5,940 nt of DNA from Bifidobacteriaceae bacterium. Lineage in GTDB: Bacteria; Actinomycetota; Actinomycetes; Actinomycetales; WQXJ01. The notes under the pieces are model-generated. The model searched no databases. It worked only from the letters and a program-made list of their open reading frames with translations, and was not told where the DNA came from. The position numbers and the translations under genes are program-made. Below are positions 1 through 5,268 of the stretch, in pieces (positions within the stretch are counted from its first letter, which is position 1; each line of letters opens with the position of its first letter). Location: the NCBI GenBank assembly GCA_031266115.1, contig JAISBQ010000388.1, positions 1 through 5,940 of the forward strand, written 5' to 3'.

Positions 1-1
1 G

Positions 2-373
2 GGTGCGGTCAGGCCGGCCGGGACCGAGTCGGCCGCCAAGCCTGAGGTTGAGCCTGAGCCAGTTGCGGACGCCACGCCGGCCGCGCCCGAGTCGGACACG
101 AAGCCGAAGAGCGCAGCCAAGCCGACTGCGGACACCAAGCCCGCCGCGGACACCAAGCCGGCAAAGCCGGCCGAGGCCGAGGCGGCCACGAAGCCCAAGT
201 CTGAGGCCAAGTCGGCTGCGGACACCAAGCCGGCAAAGCCGGCCGAGGCCGCTGCTCCCGCCGAATCCACGCCTCCGGTACCCGCGGAGGCCGCCGATGC
301 CAGTGCGGCTGGTGAGTCTTCAACCGACGACACTTCGGCCGAAGACAACCCGGCCACGGCGTCAGACTCCTGA
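2..373 (+). CDS. rpsB: 30S ribosomal protein S2, C-terminal tail (partial, 5' end outside window)
   Basis: This is the last 123 codons of an open frame that enters from the left edge and stops at TGA 371-373. The visible part is low-complexity and surely disordered. It is built almost wholly of Ala, Pro, Lys, Glu, Asp, Ser and Thr, with one Arg near its start and no Leu, Ile, Met, aromatic or Cys residues. The motif ADTKPAKPAEA occurs twice, 24 residues apart. None of the folded S2 core is in view, so the name rests on context: rpsB lies directly upstream of tsf in most bacteria, and actinobacterial S2 proteins often carry such Ala/Lys/Glu-rich C-terminal extensions. S2 is a small-subunit protein that helps hold S1 and the mRNA platform. 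The tail's role is unknown. Another Ala/Lys/Pro-rich protein cannot be excluded from this fragment alone. Confidence 0.75.
   Translation, partial: GAVRPAGTESAAKPEVEPEPVADATPAAPESDTKPKSAAKPTADTKPAADTKPAKPAEAEAATKPKSEAKSAADTKPAKPAEAAAPAESTPPVPAEAADASAAGESSTDDTSAEDNPATASDS
146..251 (+). repeat. 34-bp exact direct repeat inside the rpsB tail
   Basis: Bases 146-179 and 218-251 are identical over 34 bp, 72 bp apart and in frame, and encode the duplicated ADTKPAKPAEA segment. A shorter 14-bp match to the beginning of the unit lies at 128-141. Identity at synonymous positions as well as at the protein level suggests a recent in-frame duplication or slippage, not selection on the residues alone. Confidence 0.85.
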
Positions 374-430
374 CCGGTGCCGCGCGCGTATCCCATCCAT
401 TCGACTACCTCATCCCAATCGATCGACACC

Positions 431-436
431 GAAGGA
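431..436 (+). promoter_or_regulatory. tsf ribosome binding site
   Basis: GAAGGA lies 6 nt upstream of ATG 443. It decides the start in favour of 443 over the longer in-frame ATG at 377, which has no such site and would add 22 non-conserved residues. Confidence 0.75.
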
Positions 437-442
437 TCATCC

Positions 443-1285
443 ATGGCGAATTACACAACTGCTGATATCAAGGCCCTGCGTGACCGCACGGGCGCCGGAA
501 TGATGGACGTCAAGAAGGCCCTGGACGAGGCTGATGGCGACGCCACCAAGGCAGTCGAAATCCTGCGTATCAAGGGTCTGAAGGGCATCGCCAAACGCGA
601 GGGCCGTGCGACATCGGACGGCTTGGTGGCGATCGACGTTGCGGCCGGACCGGCAGGACAGACCGGCACGATGGTCGAGGTCAACTCCGAGACCGACTTC
701 GTGGCCAAGGCACCGGTGTTCATCGAGATGGCGAACAAGGTCTTGACCCAGGCCGCCAGCCAGCGCATCGCGGATGTCGACGCGCTGCTCGCCAGCGAGG
801 TCGCCCCCGCCGAAACCCTCAGCGCTGTCGTGGATCAGGTGCAGGCAACCGTGGGCGAGAGGATTCAGGTGCGGCGCGTCGCCATCGTCGAGGGCGAGGT
901 CGTGACCGCCTACCTGCACAAGACGAACAAAGACCTCCCTCCGCAGGTGGGGGTCCTGATCGCCACCGACAAGGCCGGCGAGGCGGTGGCCAAGGACATC
1001 GCCATGCACATCGCCGCCTACTCCCCGGAGTACGTCACTCGTGAGGACGTTCCCGAGGACAAGGTGGCGGATGAGCGCCGTGTGGCGGGGGAGATCGCCC
1101 GCGCCGAGGGCAAGCCCGAGGCGGCCTTGCCCAAGATCGTCGAAGGGCGCTTGAACGGGTATTTCAAGGAGACCGTGCTGGTGGAACAGGCCTACGCCAA
1201 GGACCCGAAGCTGACGGTGGCGAAGGTTCTCCAGGCGGCCGGTGGCACGGTGACCGCCTTCGCGCGCTTCCGCGTGGGGGCCTGA
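443..1285 (+). CDS. tsf: Elongation factor Ts
   Basis: EF-Ts is the cytoplasmic guanine-nucleotide exchange factor that displaces GDP from EF-Tu so that it can rebind GTP and aminoacyl-tRNA. The 280-residue product begins MANYTTADIKALRDRTGAGM. Both family signatures are present: the N-terminal UBA-like segment with LRDRTGAGMMDVKKAL at residues 12-27, and EVNSETDFVAK at 79-89, where the TDFV loop contacts the EF-Tu G domain. The C-terminal core carries the familiar GRLNGYFKETVLVEQ stretch around 236-250. Length is normal for an actinobacterial EF-Ts, which is the long bacterial form. The ATG at 443 is chosen because a GAAGGA site sits 6 nt upstream and homology starts there. It lies 69 nt after the rpsB stop, with no clear promoter or terminator in that gap, so co-transcription with rpsB is likely. 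A strong hairpin follows the stop codon. Confidence 0.98.
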   Translation: MANYTTADIKALRDRTGAGMMDVKKALDEADGDATKAVEILRIKGLKGIAKREGRATSDGLVAIDVAAGPAGQTGTMVEVNSETDFVAKAPVFIEMANKVLTQAASQRIADVDALLASEVAPAETLSAVVDQVQATVGERIQVRRVAIVEGEVVTAYLHKTNKDLPPQVGVLIATDKAGEAVAKDIAMHIAAYSPEYVTREDVPEDKVADERRVAGEIARAEGKPEAALPKIVEGRLNGYFKETVLVEQAYAKDPKLTVAKVLQAAGGTVTAFARFRVGA

Positions 1286-1291
1286 GACGAG

Positions 1292-1329
1292 GACAACGGC
1301 TCCGAACCGGCGGGTTCGGAGCCGTTGTC
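1292..1329 (+). terminator. Perfect 17-bp hairpin after tsf (terminator-like, no T-run)
   Basis: Left arm 1292-1308 (GACAACGGCTCCGAACC) pairs perfectly with right arm 1313-1329 around a 4-nt GGCG loop. It starts 6 nt after the tsf stop and ends 48 nt before pyrH. The right arm is followed by GTACCTGCGC, so there is no U-tract in the transcript. Hairpins of this kind have been proposed as terminators in actinobacteria, but their activity is debated. It could instead be a partial terminator or attenuator that lowers pyrH expression relative to tsf, or a 3'-end RNA stabiliser. The structure is certain from the sequence; the function is inferred. Confidence 0.6.
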
Positions 1330-1364
1330 GTACCTGCGCGGCACAATGGGGCACGGTCGAGGCC

Positions 1365-1372
1365 AAGGAGGT
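1365..1372 (+). promoter_or_regulatory. pyrH ribosome binding site
   Basis: AAGGAGGT is a full-length complement to the 3' end of 16S rRNA, 5 nt before GTG 1378. It is the strongest Shine-Dalgarno in the window and fixes the GTG start of pyrH. Confidence 0.85.
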
Positions 1373-1377
1373 CGACA

Positions 1378-2109
1378 GTGAGTGAAGAACCGAGACGTGA
1401 GCCGAACGCCCGGCGGGTGTTGCTCAAGCTGTCGGGAGAAGCGTTCGGCGGTGGGGCGGTGGGGCTGGACCCCGATGTCGTCGCGGGGATCGCCAGGCAA
1501 ATCGCGACATCCGTGAGTAGGGGCGTCCAAGTGGCGATCGTGGTGGGCGGCGGCAACTTCTTCCGCGGGGCTGAGCTGTCCGGACGGGGCCTTGATCGCG
1601 CGCGGGCGGATTATATGGGGATGCTCGGCACGGTCATGAACTGCCTCGCCCTCCAGGACTTTTGCGAGAAGGCCGGAGTCAGCACCCGCGTGCAGACTGC
1701 CATCTCGATGGGCCAGGTTGCCGAGTCTTACATCCCTCTGCGGGCGATCCGCCACCTGGAGAAGGGGAGGATCGTCATCTTCGGTGCTGGGGCTGGGATG
1801 CCCTATTTCTCGACCGACACCGTCGCAGCGCAGCGCGCGTTGGAGACGCACTGCGATGCGGTACTCATGGCGAAGAACGGGGTGGATGGCGTCTACACGG
1901 CGGATCCGAACAAGGATCCCACCGCACGCCGATTGGACCGCCTCACGTACACCCAAGCCATCCGCGAGGGACTGCGCGTGGTCGACGCGGCCGCGCTGTC
2001 CCTGTGCATGGAGAACAAACTGCCTATGGTTGTCTTCGGGCTCGAGGGTGAGGGCAACGTAACCCGAGCGCTTGATGGCGAGACCCTGGGAACCCTCGTC
2101 GTCGCATGA
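1378..2109 (+). CDS. pyrH: UMP kinase (uridylate kinase)
   Basis: PyrH phosphorylates UMP to UDP with ATP, a committed step in pyrimidine nucleotide supply. Bacterial PyrH is a cytoplasmic hexamer of the amino-acid-kinase fold, usually activated by GTP and inhibited by UTP. The 243-residue product is full length. Visible motifs are KLSGE (17-21) and GGGN (57-60) for phosphate binding, then RG at 63-64 and the ADYMGMLGTVMN segment (77-88) typical of UMP kinases. FGAGAGMPYFSTDTVAAQRA (135-154) lies in the UMP/ATP site region, and KNGVDGVYTADP (166-177) is also characteristic. The start is GTG 1378, directly behind AAGGAGGT. The first dozen residues (to about 13) are a polar lead-in before the conserved VLLKLSGE. 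It is 92 nt after tsf, the widest gap in the window, and that gap holds the 17-bp hairpin. frr follows 27 nt downstream. Confidence 0.98.
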   Translation: MSEEPRREPNARRVLLKLSGEAFGGGAVGLDPDVVAGIARQIATSVSRGVQVAIVVGGGNFFRGAELSGRGLDRARADYMGMLGTVMNCLALQDFCEKAGVSTRVQTAISMGQVAESYIPLRAIRHLEKGRIVIFGAGAGMPYFSTDTVAAQRALETHCDAVLMAKNGVDGVYTADPNKDPTARRLDRLTYTQAIREGLRVVDAAALSLCMENKLPMVVFGLEGEGNVTRALDGETLGTLVVA

Positions 2110-2121
2110 CGGCCTAGACAT

Positions 2122-2126
2122 AAGGA
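2122..2126 (+). promoter_or_regulatory. frr ribosome binding site
   Basis: AAGGA lies 10 nt upstream of GTG 2137, inside the 27-nt gap after pyrH. It supports that GTG as the frr start; no other in-frame start sits close to it. Confidence 0.6.
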
Positions 2127-2136
2127 CTGACTACCT

Positions 2137-2694
2137 GTGATAGATGACATTCTCCTCACCGCCGAGGACCACATGGACAAGACCATCGCCGTGGCCAGCG
2201 AGGAATTCGCGGGCATCCGTACAGGGCGGGCGAACCCCGGCATGTTCACCAAGCTTCTGGTGGACTACTACGGGGCGCCCACGCCGCTTCAACAGATCGC
2301 CTCGGTCACGGTGCCCGAGGCGCGCACCGTGCTCATCACGCCGTATGACAAGAGTGCGATGACGTCGATCGAGCGGACCATCCGCGACTCCGACCTGGGT
2401 GTCAACCCGTCCGATGACGGCACGGTGATTCGCCTGGTCATGCCGGAGCTGACCACCGAGCGTCGCAAGGAGTACATCAAGCTTGCTCGCCACAAGGCCG
2501 AGGAGGCCCGCGTGGCGATCCGGGCCACGCGCCACAAGTCCCGAGAGGCGCTTATCCGCATCCAGCGCGACGGCGAGGCCGGTGAGGACGATGTCCACCG
2601 TGCCGAGCACGAGCTCGACCAGGTGACTAAGCGTTACGTGACCAAGGTCGACCAGCTGCTGGAACACAAGGAAGCCGAGCTTCTCGAGGTCTGA
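2137..2694 (+). CDS. frr: Ribosome recycling factor (RRF)
   Basis: RRF works with EF-G after termination to split the 70S ribosome and free it for a new round of translation. The 185-residue product is exactly the usual family length. It shows the N-terminal helix with GIRTGRANPGMFTKLLVDYY (26-45), then the beta domain with GAPTPLQQIASV (46-57). The C-terminal helices contain Arg129 and Arg132 in AIRATRHKSRE; these match the conserved arginines of the E. coli factor that contact 23S rRNA. The start is GTG 2137, giving MIDDILLTAED, with AAGGA 10 nt upstream. The stop TGA (2692-2694) shares its last base with the ATG of cdsA (TGATG), which suggests translational coupling. The pair pyrH-frr is conserved across most bacteria. 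No anomaly is seen. Confidence 0.98.
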   Translation: MIDDILLTAEDHMDKTIAVASEEFAGIRTGRANPGMFTKLLVDYYGAPTPLQQIASVTVPEARTVLITPYDKSAMTSIERTIRDSDLGVNPSDDGTVIRLVMPELTTERRKEYIKLARHKAEEARVAIRATRHKSREALIRIQRDGEAGEDDVHRAEHELDQVTKRYVTKVDQLLEHKEAELLEV

Positions 2695-3497
2695 TGCCAT
2701 CGCCCGGCCGCAATCTTCCAGCCGCCATCGGAGTTGGCGTCGGTCTTTTTGCGCTGCTGGTTGCCTCGGTGGTGTGGCGCCCGGAGCCCCTTGTGGTCCT
2801 TGTGGCTACGGCCGTTGCCCTGGCGATGTGGGAGTTGGCAGCGGCTTTCGACCAAGCCCGGATACGTCTACCCTTCTGGCCGCTCGCCGTGGGGGCTGTG
2901 GGAATCCAGGTGTGCGCCTACGTCGCCGGGCACACGGGGGTGGTCGTGGCCTTCGTGTTGACGGTCGTCGCCGCCGTCGTGTGGCGCGCGATTGACGGCA
3001 TCGGCGAGCTTTTCGCCCGAGACGTGATGGCGTCGGTCTTCGCGGCGACCTACATCGGGCTGCTTGCGGCCTTCCTCATCCTTGTCGCCGCCATTCCCGG
3101 CGAAGGTCGATGGTTGGCCTTGGTGGTGGTCCTCCTGCCTGTCGGGAACGACATCGGTGGGTATGTCTTGGGTACCCTCGCCGGCCGACACCCGCTGGCG
3201 CCTACGATCAGTCCGAAGAAGTCCTGGGAGGGTCTGGGCGGATCGGCCGCCTTGGCTGTTCTCGTCGGAGTCGTCGCGGCCATCGTCCTGCATCACCCGT
3301 GGTGGTGGGGTCTTGTCCTTGGTGCGGCGGCGGTGGTGACATCGACGTTGGGCGACTTGGCCGAGTCGCTCCTCAAGCGTGCCCTGGGCATCAAGGACAT
3401 GGGCTCGATCCTGCCCGGCCACGGCGGCGTGCTTGACCGCGTCGATTCGATCCTGATGACCGCCCCGGTCGCTTACGCAGTACTCATGGTGGCGTGA
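2694..3497 (+). CDS. cdsA: Phosphatidate cytidylyltransferase (CDP-diacylglycerol synthase)
   Basis: CdsA is an integral inner-membrane enzyme that joins phosphatidic acid and CTP to give CDP-diacylglycerol, the precursor of phosphatidylglycerol, cardiolipin and phosphatidylinositol. The 267-residue product is very hydrophobic, with about nine candidate membrane segments (near 9-28, 32-51, 62-79, 83-98, 113-134, 139-161, 183-201, 203-219 and 252-266). The full family signature is present at 225-251: S-x-L-K-R, then KD at 234-235, PGHGG at 241-245 and DR-x-D at 248-251. Upstream are NDIGGY (152-157) and SPKKSWEG (173-180), as in actinobacterial members. The ATG overlaps the frr stop by one base, with GAGGT at 2686-2690 as a closely spaced ribosome site. 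The N-terminal GRNLPAAIGVGV fits the usual start of actinobacterial CdsA. Its last codons lie in the left arm of an inverted repeat. Confidence 0.96.
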   Translation: MPSPGRNLPAAIGVGVGLFALLVASVVWRPEPLVVLVATAVALAMWELAAAFDQARIRLPFWPLAVGAVGIQVCAYVAGHTGVVVAFVLTVVAAVVWRAIDGIGELFARDVMASVFAATYIGLLAAFLILVAAIPGEGRWLALVVVLLPVGNDIGGYVLGTLAGRHPLAPTISPKKSWEGLGGSAALAVLVGVVAAIVLHHPWWWGLVLGAAAVVTSTLGDLAESLLKRALGIKDMGSILPGHGGVLDRVDSILMTAPVAYAVLMVA

Positions 3498-3519
3498 GAT
3501 CCTGGACGCCACCATGAGT
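3482..3519 (+). promoter_or_regulatory. Perfect 14-bp inverted repeat across the cdsA end and rlmN start
   Basis: Left arm 3482-3495 (ACTCATGGTGGCGT) is the exact reverse complement of right arm 3506-3519 (ACGCCACCATGAGT), with a 10-nt loop. The left arm holds the last cdsA codons and the first base of its TGA (3495-3497). The right arm contains ATG 3514, the likely rlmN start. There is no T-run after it. It may be a terminator-like element, or a structure that hides the rlmN start until a ribosome reaching the cdsA stop opens it. The pairing is seen directly; either role is inferred. Confidence 0.65.
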
Positions 3520-4719
3520 CTCCCTTCGCCTTTCGCCGATGCTGCCTCTCATCATCCGCGAACCGCCGCCGATGGCGCCGCCGCCCTCAGCGTCGCAGAT
3601 GCACCCGCGCTATCCACGGTCGCCGCGATGTCTCGGGCCCGCCCGCCGCGCCACCTGGCGGATCTGGATGAGGCAGGGCGAGCCGGGTGGCTCGCGGAGC
3701 TGGGGCACCGGCCGTTCCGTGCCCGGCAGCTGTCCCACCACTACTTCGCCAACCTGACGGCGGATCCCGTTGTGATGACGGACCTTCCGGCCGGCCAGCG
3801 GGCGGAGCTGGTGGCGCAGACCATGCCCCGCCTGCTCACACTGGTCGACGAACGCCGCACGGACCGAGGTGCGACGGTCAAGTCGCTGTGGAGGCTCGCC
3901 GGCGGCGCGGCCGTCGAATCGGTGCTCATGGACTACCCGGACCGCACCACGCTGTGCGTCTCGTGTCAGGCAGGGTGCGGCATGGGCTGCCCCTTCTGTG
4001 CCACCGGCACCCTGGGTCTGGTCCGGAACCTGTCGGCCGGCGAGATCCTCGACCAGGTTCGCATCGCCGCGGCCGCCACGAGAGACGGAACCCTCGCTGC
4101 CGGACCCCGACGCCTGACCAACGTGGTGTTCATGGGCATGGGCGAACCGATGGCCAACTACCGTGCCGTGATCGTTGCCGTGAAGGGAATCGCGGCTCCG
4201 CCGCCGGCCGGTTTCGGCATCTCAGCTCGCAATATCACGGTCTCGACCTGCGGAATCGTGCCCGGCATCGACCGGCTGGCCGGCGAGGGGATTCCCGTCC
4301 GGCTCGCCCTGTCGCTCCACGCGCCAGACGACCACCTTCGCGACACCCTTGTGCCGGTCAATCGCCGCTATCCGGTCGGTGCGGTCCTCGACGCCGCTAA
4401 ACGCTATTATTCGGCGACAGGGCGACGAGTCAGCATCGAGTATGCCCTGATCCGCGACATCAATGACCAGGAGTGGCGAGCTACCGCGCTCGGCGCCGAG
4501 CTAAGGAGGCGGGGCACCGGATGGGCACATGTGAACCCCATTGGGCTGAACCCTGTTCCTGGTTCGCGCTGGACGGCGAGCCGCCCAGATGTCGCCGACG
4601 CCTTCGCCCGACGCCTGCGGGCGGCGGGCATCGCCACAACGGTTCGGGACACGCGGGGTGCGGACATCGACGGCGCCTGCGGTCAGCTAGCCGCGGAGGG
4701 GAGTAGGGACCATGGCTGA
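3514..4719 (+). CDS. rlmN: Dual-specificity RNA methyltransferase RlmN (23S rRNA A2503 / tRNA A37)
   Basis: RlmN is a radical-SAM enzyme that methylates C2 of A2503 in 23S rRNA and of A37 in some tRNAs, tuning the peptide exit tunnel and decoding accuracy. The 401-residue product has the iron-sulfur motif C155-x3-C159-x2-C162 (CGMGCPFC) and GMGEP at 208-212. SLHAPDD lies at 267-273 and NP at 341-342. The C-terminal RDTRGADIDGACGQL carries Cys389, equivalent to the methyl-carrying Cys355 of E. coli; Cys148 matches E. coli Cys118. Cys151 is an extra cysteine. ATG 3514 and ATG 3628 (residue 39) are the only in-frame ATG, GTG or TTG starts before the core, and neither has a clear ribosome site. 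I prefer 3514 because LSTVAAMSRARPP (33-45) lines up, from memory, with the LTFVAP...PP lead-in of other actinobacterial RlmN proteins. The 3' end overlaps the next gene by 8 nt. Confidence 0.96.
   Translation: MSLPSPFADAASHHPRTAADGAAALSVADAPALSTVAAMSRARPPRHLADLDEAGRAGWLAELGHRPFRARQLSHHYFANLTADPVVMTDLPAGQRAELVAQTMPRLLTLVDERRTDRGATVKSLWRLAGGAAVESVLMDYPDRTTLCVSCQAGCGMGCPFCATGTLGLVRNLSAGEILDQVRIAAAATRDGTLAAGPRRLTNVVFMGMGEPMANYRAVIVAVKGIAAPPPAGFGISARNITVSTCGIVPGIDRLAGEGIPVRLALSLHAPDDHLRDTLVPVNRRYPVGAVLDAAKRYYSATGRRVSIEYALIRDINDQEWRATALGAELRRRGTGWAHVNPIGLNPVPGSRWTASRPDVADAFARRLRAAGIATTVRDTRGADIDGACGQLAAEGSRDHG
4695..4702 (+). promoter_or_regulatory. Ribosome binding site of the DivIVA-motif gene, inside rlmN
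   Basis: GGAGGGGA lies within the last codons of rlmN, 9 nt before ATG 4712 (12 nt counting from GGAGG). A second purine run, TAGGGA (4704-4709), is nearer. It supports ATG 4712 as the start and the 8-nt overlap with the rlmN stop. Confidence 0.55.
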
Positions 4720-5263
4720 TCTTTTCCGGCGCGCCCGCGGCGGCAACCGCGGTTACGACGTCGAGGAAGTCAATGCGTTTTTTGCCAGAGCGCAAGCGAT
4801 CTATGAGGGGAAGTCCCCCGAGCGGATGACTCCGCAAGATGTCCGGACGGTGTCCTTCAGCAGGGTCGCCCGTGGGTACGACGATGCGGCCGTGGATGGG
4901 GCGTTGGACCGGCTGGACGCCGCGTTCACGCGCAAGGAGCGGGCGGCGTTCATTGAGCGCCAGGGGCAGCAGGCCTGGCTCGACAGGGTTGTCGAGCGGG
5001 CGACCACACTGTATGACCGCCTCTCTCGCCCTGCCGGCGAGAAGTTCTCGCCGGCGCCTCGCGGCAAGCCTGGCTACGACAAACACCAGGTGGACCTGTT
5101 GTGCCAGCGCCTGTCCGATTACTTCAACAACGGCAAGGCGTTGACCTCGACTGAAGTGCGCCATTCGGTGTTCGCGGTGACCCGTGGCAAGAAGGGCTAC
5201 GCCATCGCCCCGGTGGACGCGTTCTTGGATCGGGCGCTCGAGGTCCTCGTGGCCGCCGAGTAG
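4712..5263 (+). CDS. DivIVA-motif repeat protein of unknown function
   Basis: This small protein of 183 residues has no signal peptide, membrane segment or long coiled coil. It carries four copies of a DivIVA-like motif, F-x(n)-GY-x(4)-V(D/N): F5/GY14-15/VN20-21, F49/GY55-56/VD61-62, F112/GY121-122/VD127-128 and F154/GY162-163/VD168-169. The copies form two halves. In each half the GY pairs are 41 residues apart, joined by a T-x-x-(D/E)-V-R link (40-45 and 145-150), and the halves repeat with a 107-residue period. The linker 73-109 is helical and charged. It resembles the actinobacterial DivIVA-domain repeat family that I recall from TIGRFAM (TIGR03543/TIGR03544); I could not run the models. 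DivIVA proteins mark poles and septa by sensing curved membrane, but they use a long coiled coil that is missing here, so such a role is only a guess. It overlaps rlmN by 8 nt and precedes dxr by 5 nt, so it is probably co-translated with both. Confidence 0.82.
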   Translation: MADLFRRARGGNRGYDVEEVNAFFARAQAIYEGKSPERMTPQDVRTVSFSRVARGYDDAAVDGALDRLDAAFTRKERAAFIERQGQQAWLDRVVERATTLYDRLSRPAGEKFSPAPRGKPGYDKHQVDLLCQRLSDYFNNGKALTSTEVRHSVFAVTRGKKGYAIAPVDAFLDRALEVLVAAE

Positions 5264-5268
5264 CTCGG

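Noticed and set aside
128..251. CRISPR-like or tandem repeat array
   Set aside because: There are only two full copies, they are in frame within a coding tail, and the intervening sequence has the same amino-acid bias.
419..426. Palindrome TCGATCGA before tsf
   Set aside because: It is eight bases long, a common occurrence in GC-rich DNA, with no link to an operator or known site.
377..442. Longer tsf start at ATG 377
   Set aside because: It adds 22 residues that do not look like EF-Ts, while ATG 443 has a ribosome site at the right distance and the canonical MANYT beginning.
3..503. Arg/Pro/Ser-rich + strand frame over the rpsB tail, running into tsf
   Set aside because: It is the +1-shifted reading of the low-complexity tail and overlaps the secure start of tsf. 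The frame ending at 373 has the Ala/Lys/Pro/Glu pattern expected for an S2 tail.
1325..1347. Possible pyrH promoter (TTGTCG and CACAAT)
   Set aside because: The spacer is only 11 nt, the first box lies within the hairpin arm, and both boxes are poor matches.
437..1366. Long open frame on the - strand opposite tsf (309 codons)
   Set aside because: It mirrors a well-identified gene in high-GC DNA, where antisense frames stay open by codon bias. Its His/Arg/Gly/Leu-rich product shows no recognisable domain.
1192..2121. Long open frame on the - strand opposite pyrH and the tsf end (309 codons)
   Set aside because: Same explanation: it runs across two sense genes and the hairpin and has no family motif. 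Antisense frames at 2131-2700, 2868-3515, 4481-5164 and 5197-5901 were dismissed for the same reason.
3611..3616. TATCCA as a possible -10 box for a transcript starting near ATG 3628
   Set aside because: It lacks the final T of the usual TANNNT pattern, and no -35 element is evident at the right distance.
3687..4400. 237-codon frame on the + strand within rlmN
   Set aside because: It is a shifted reading of rlmN, rich in Arg, Gly and Pro with no motif. rlmN has all its catalytic cysteines in the other frame.
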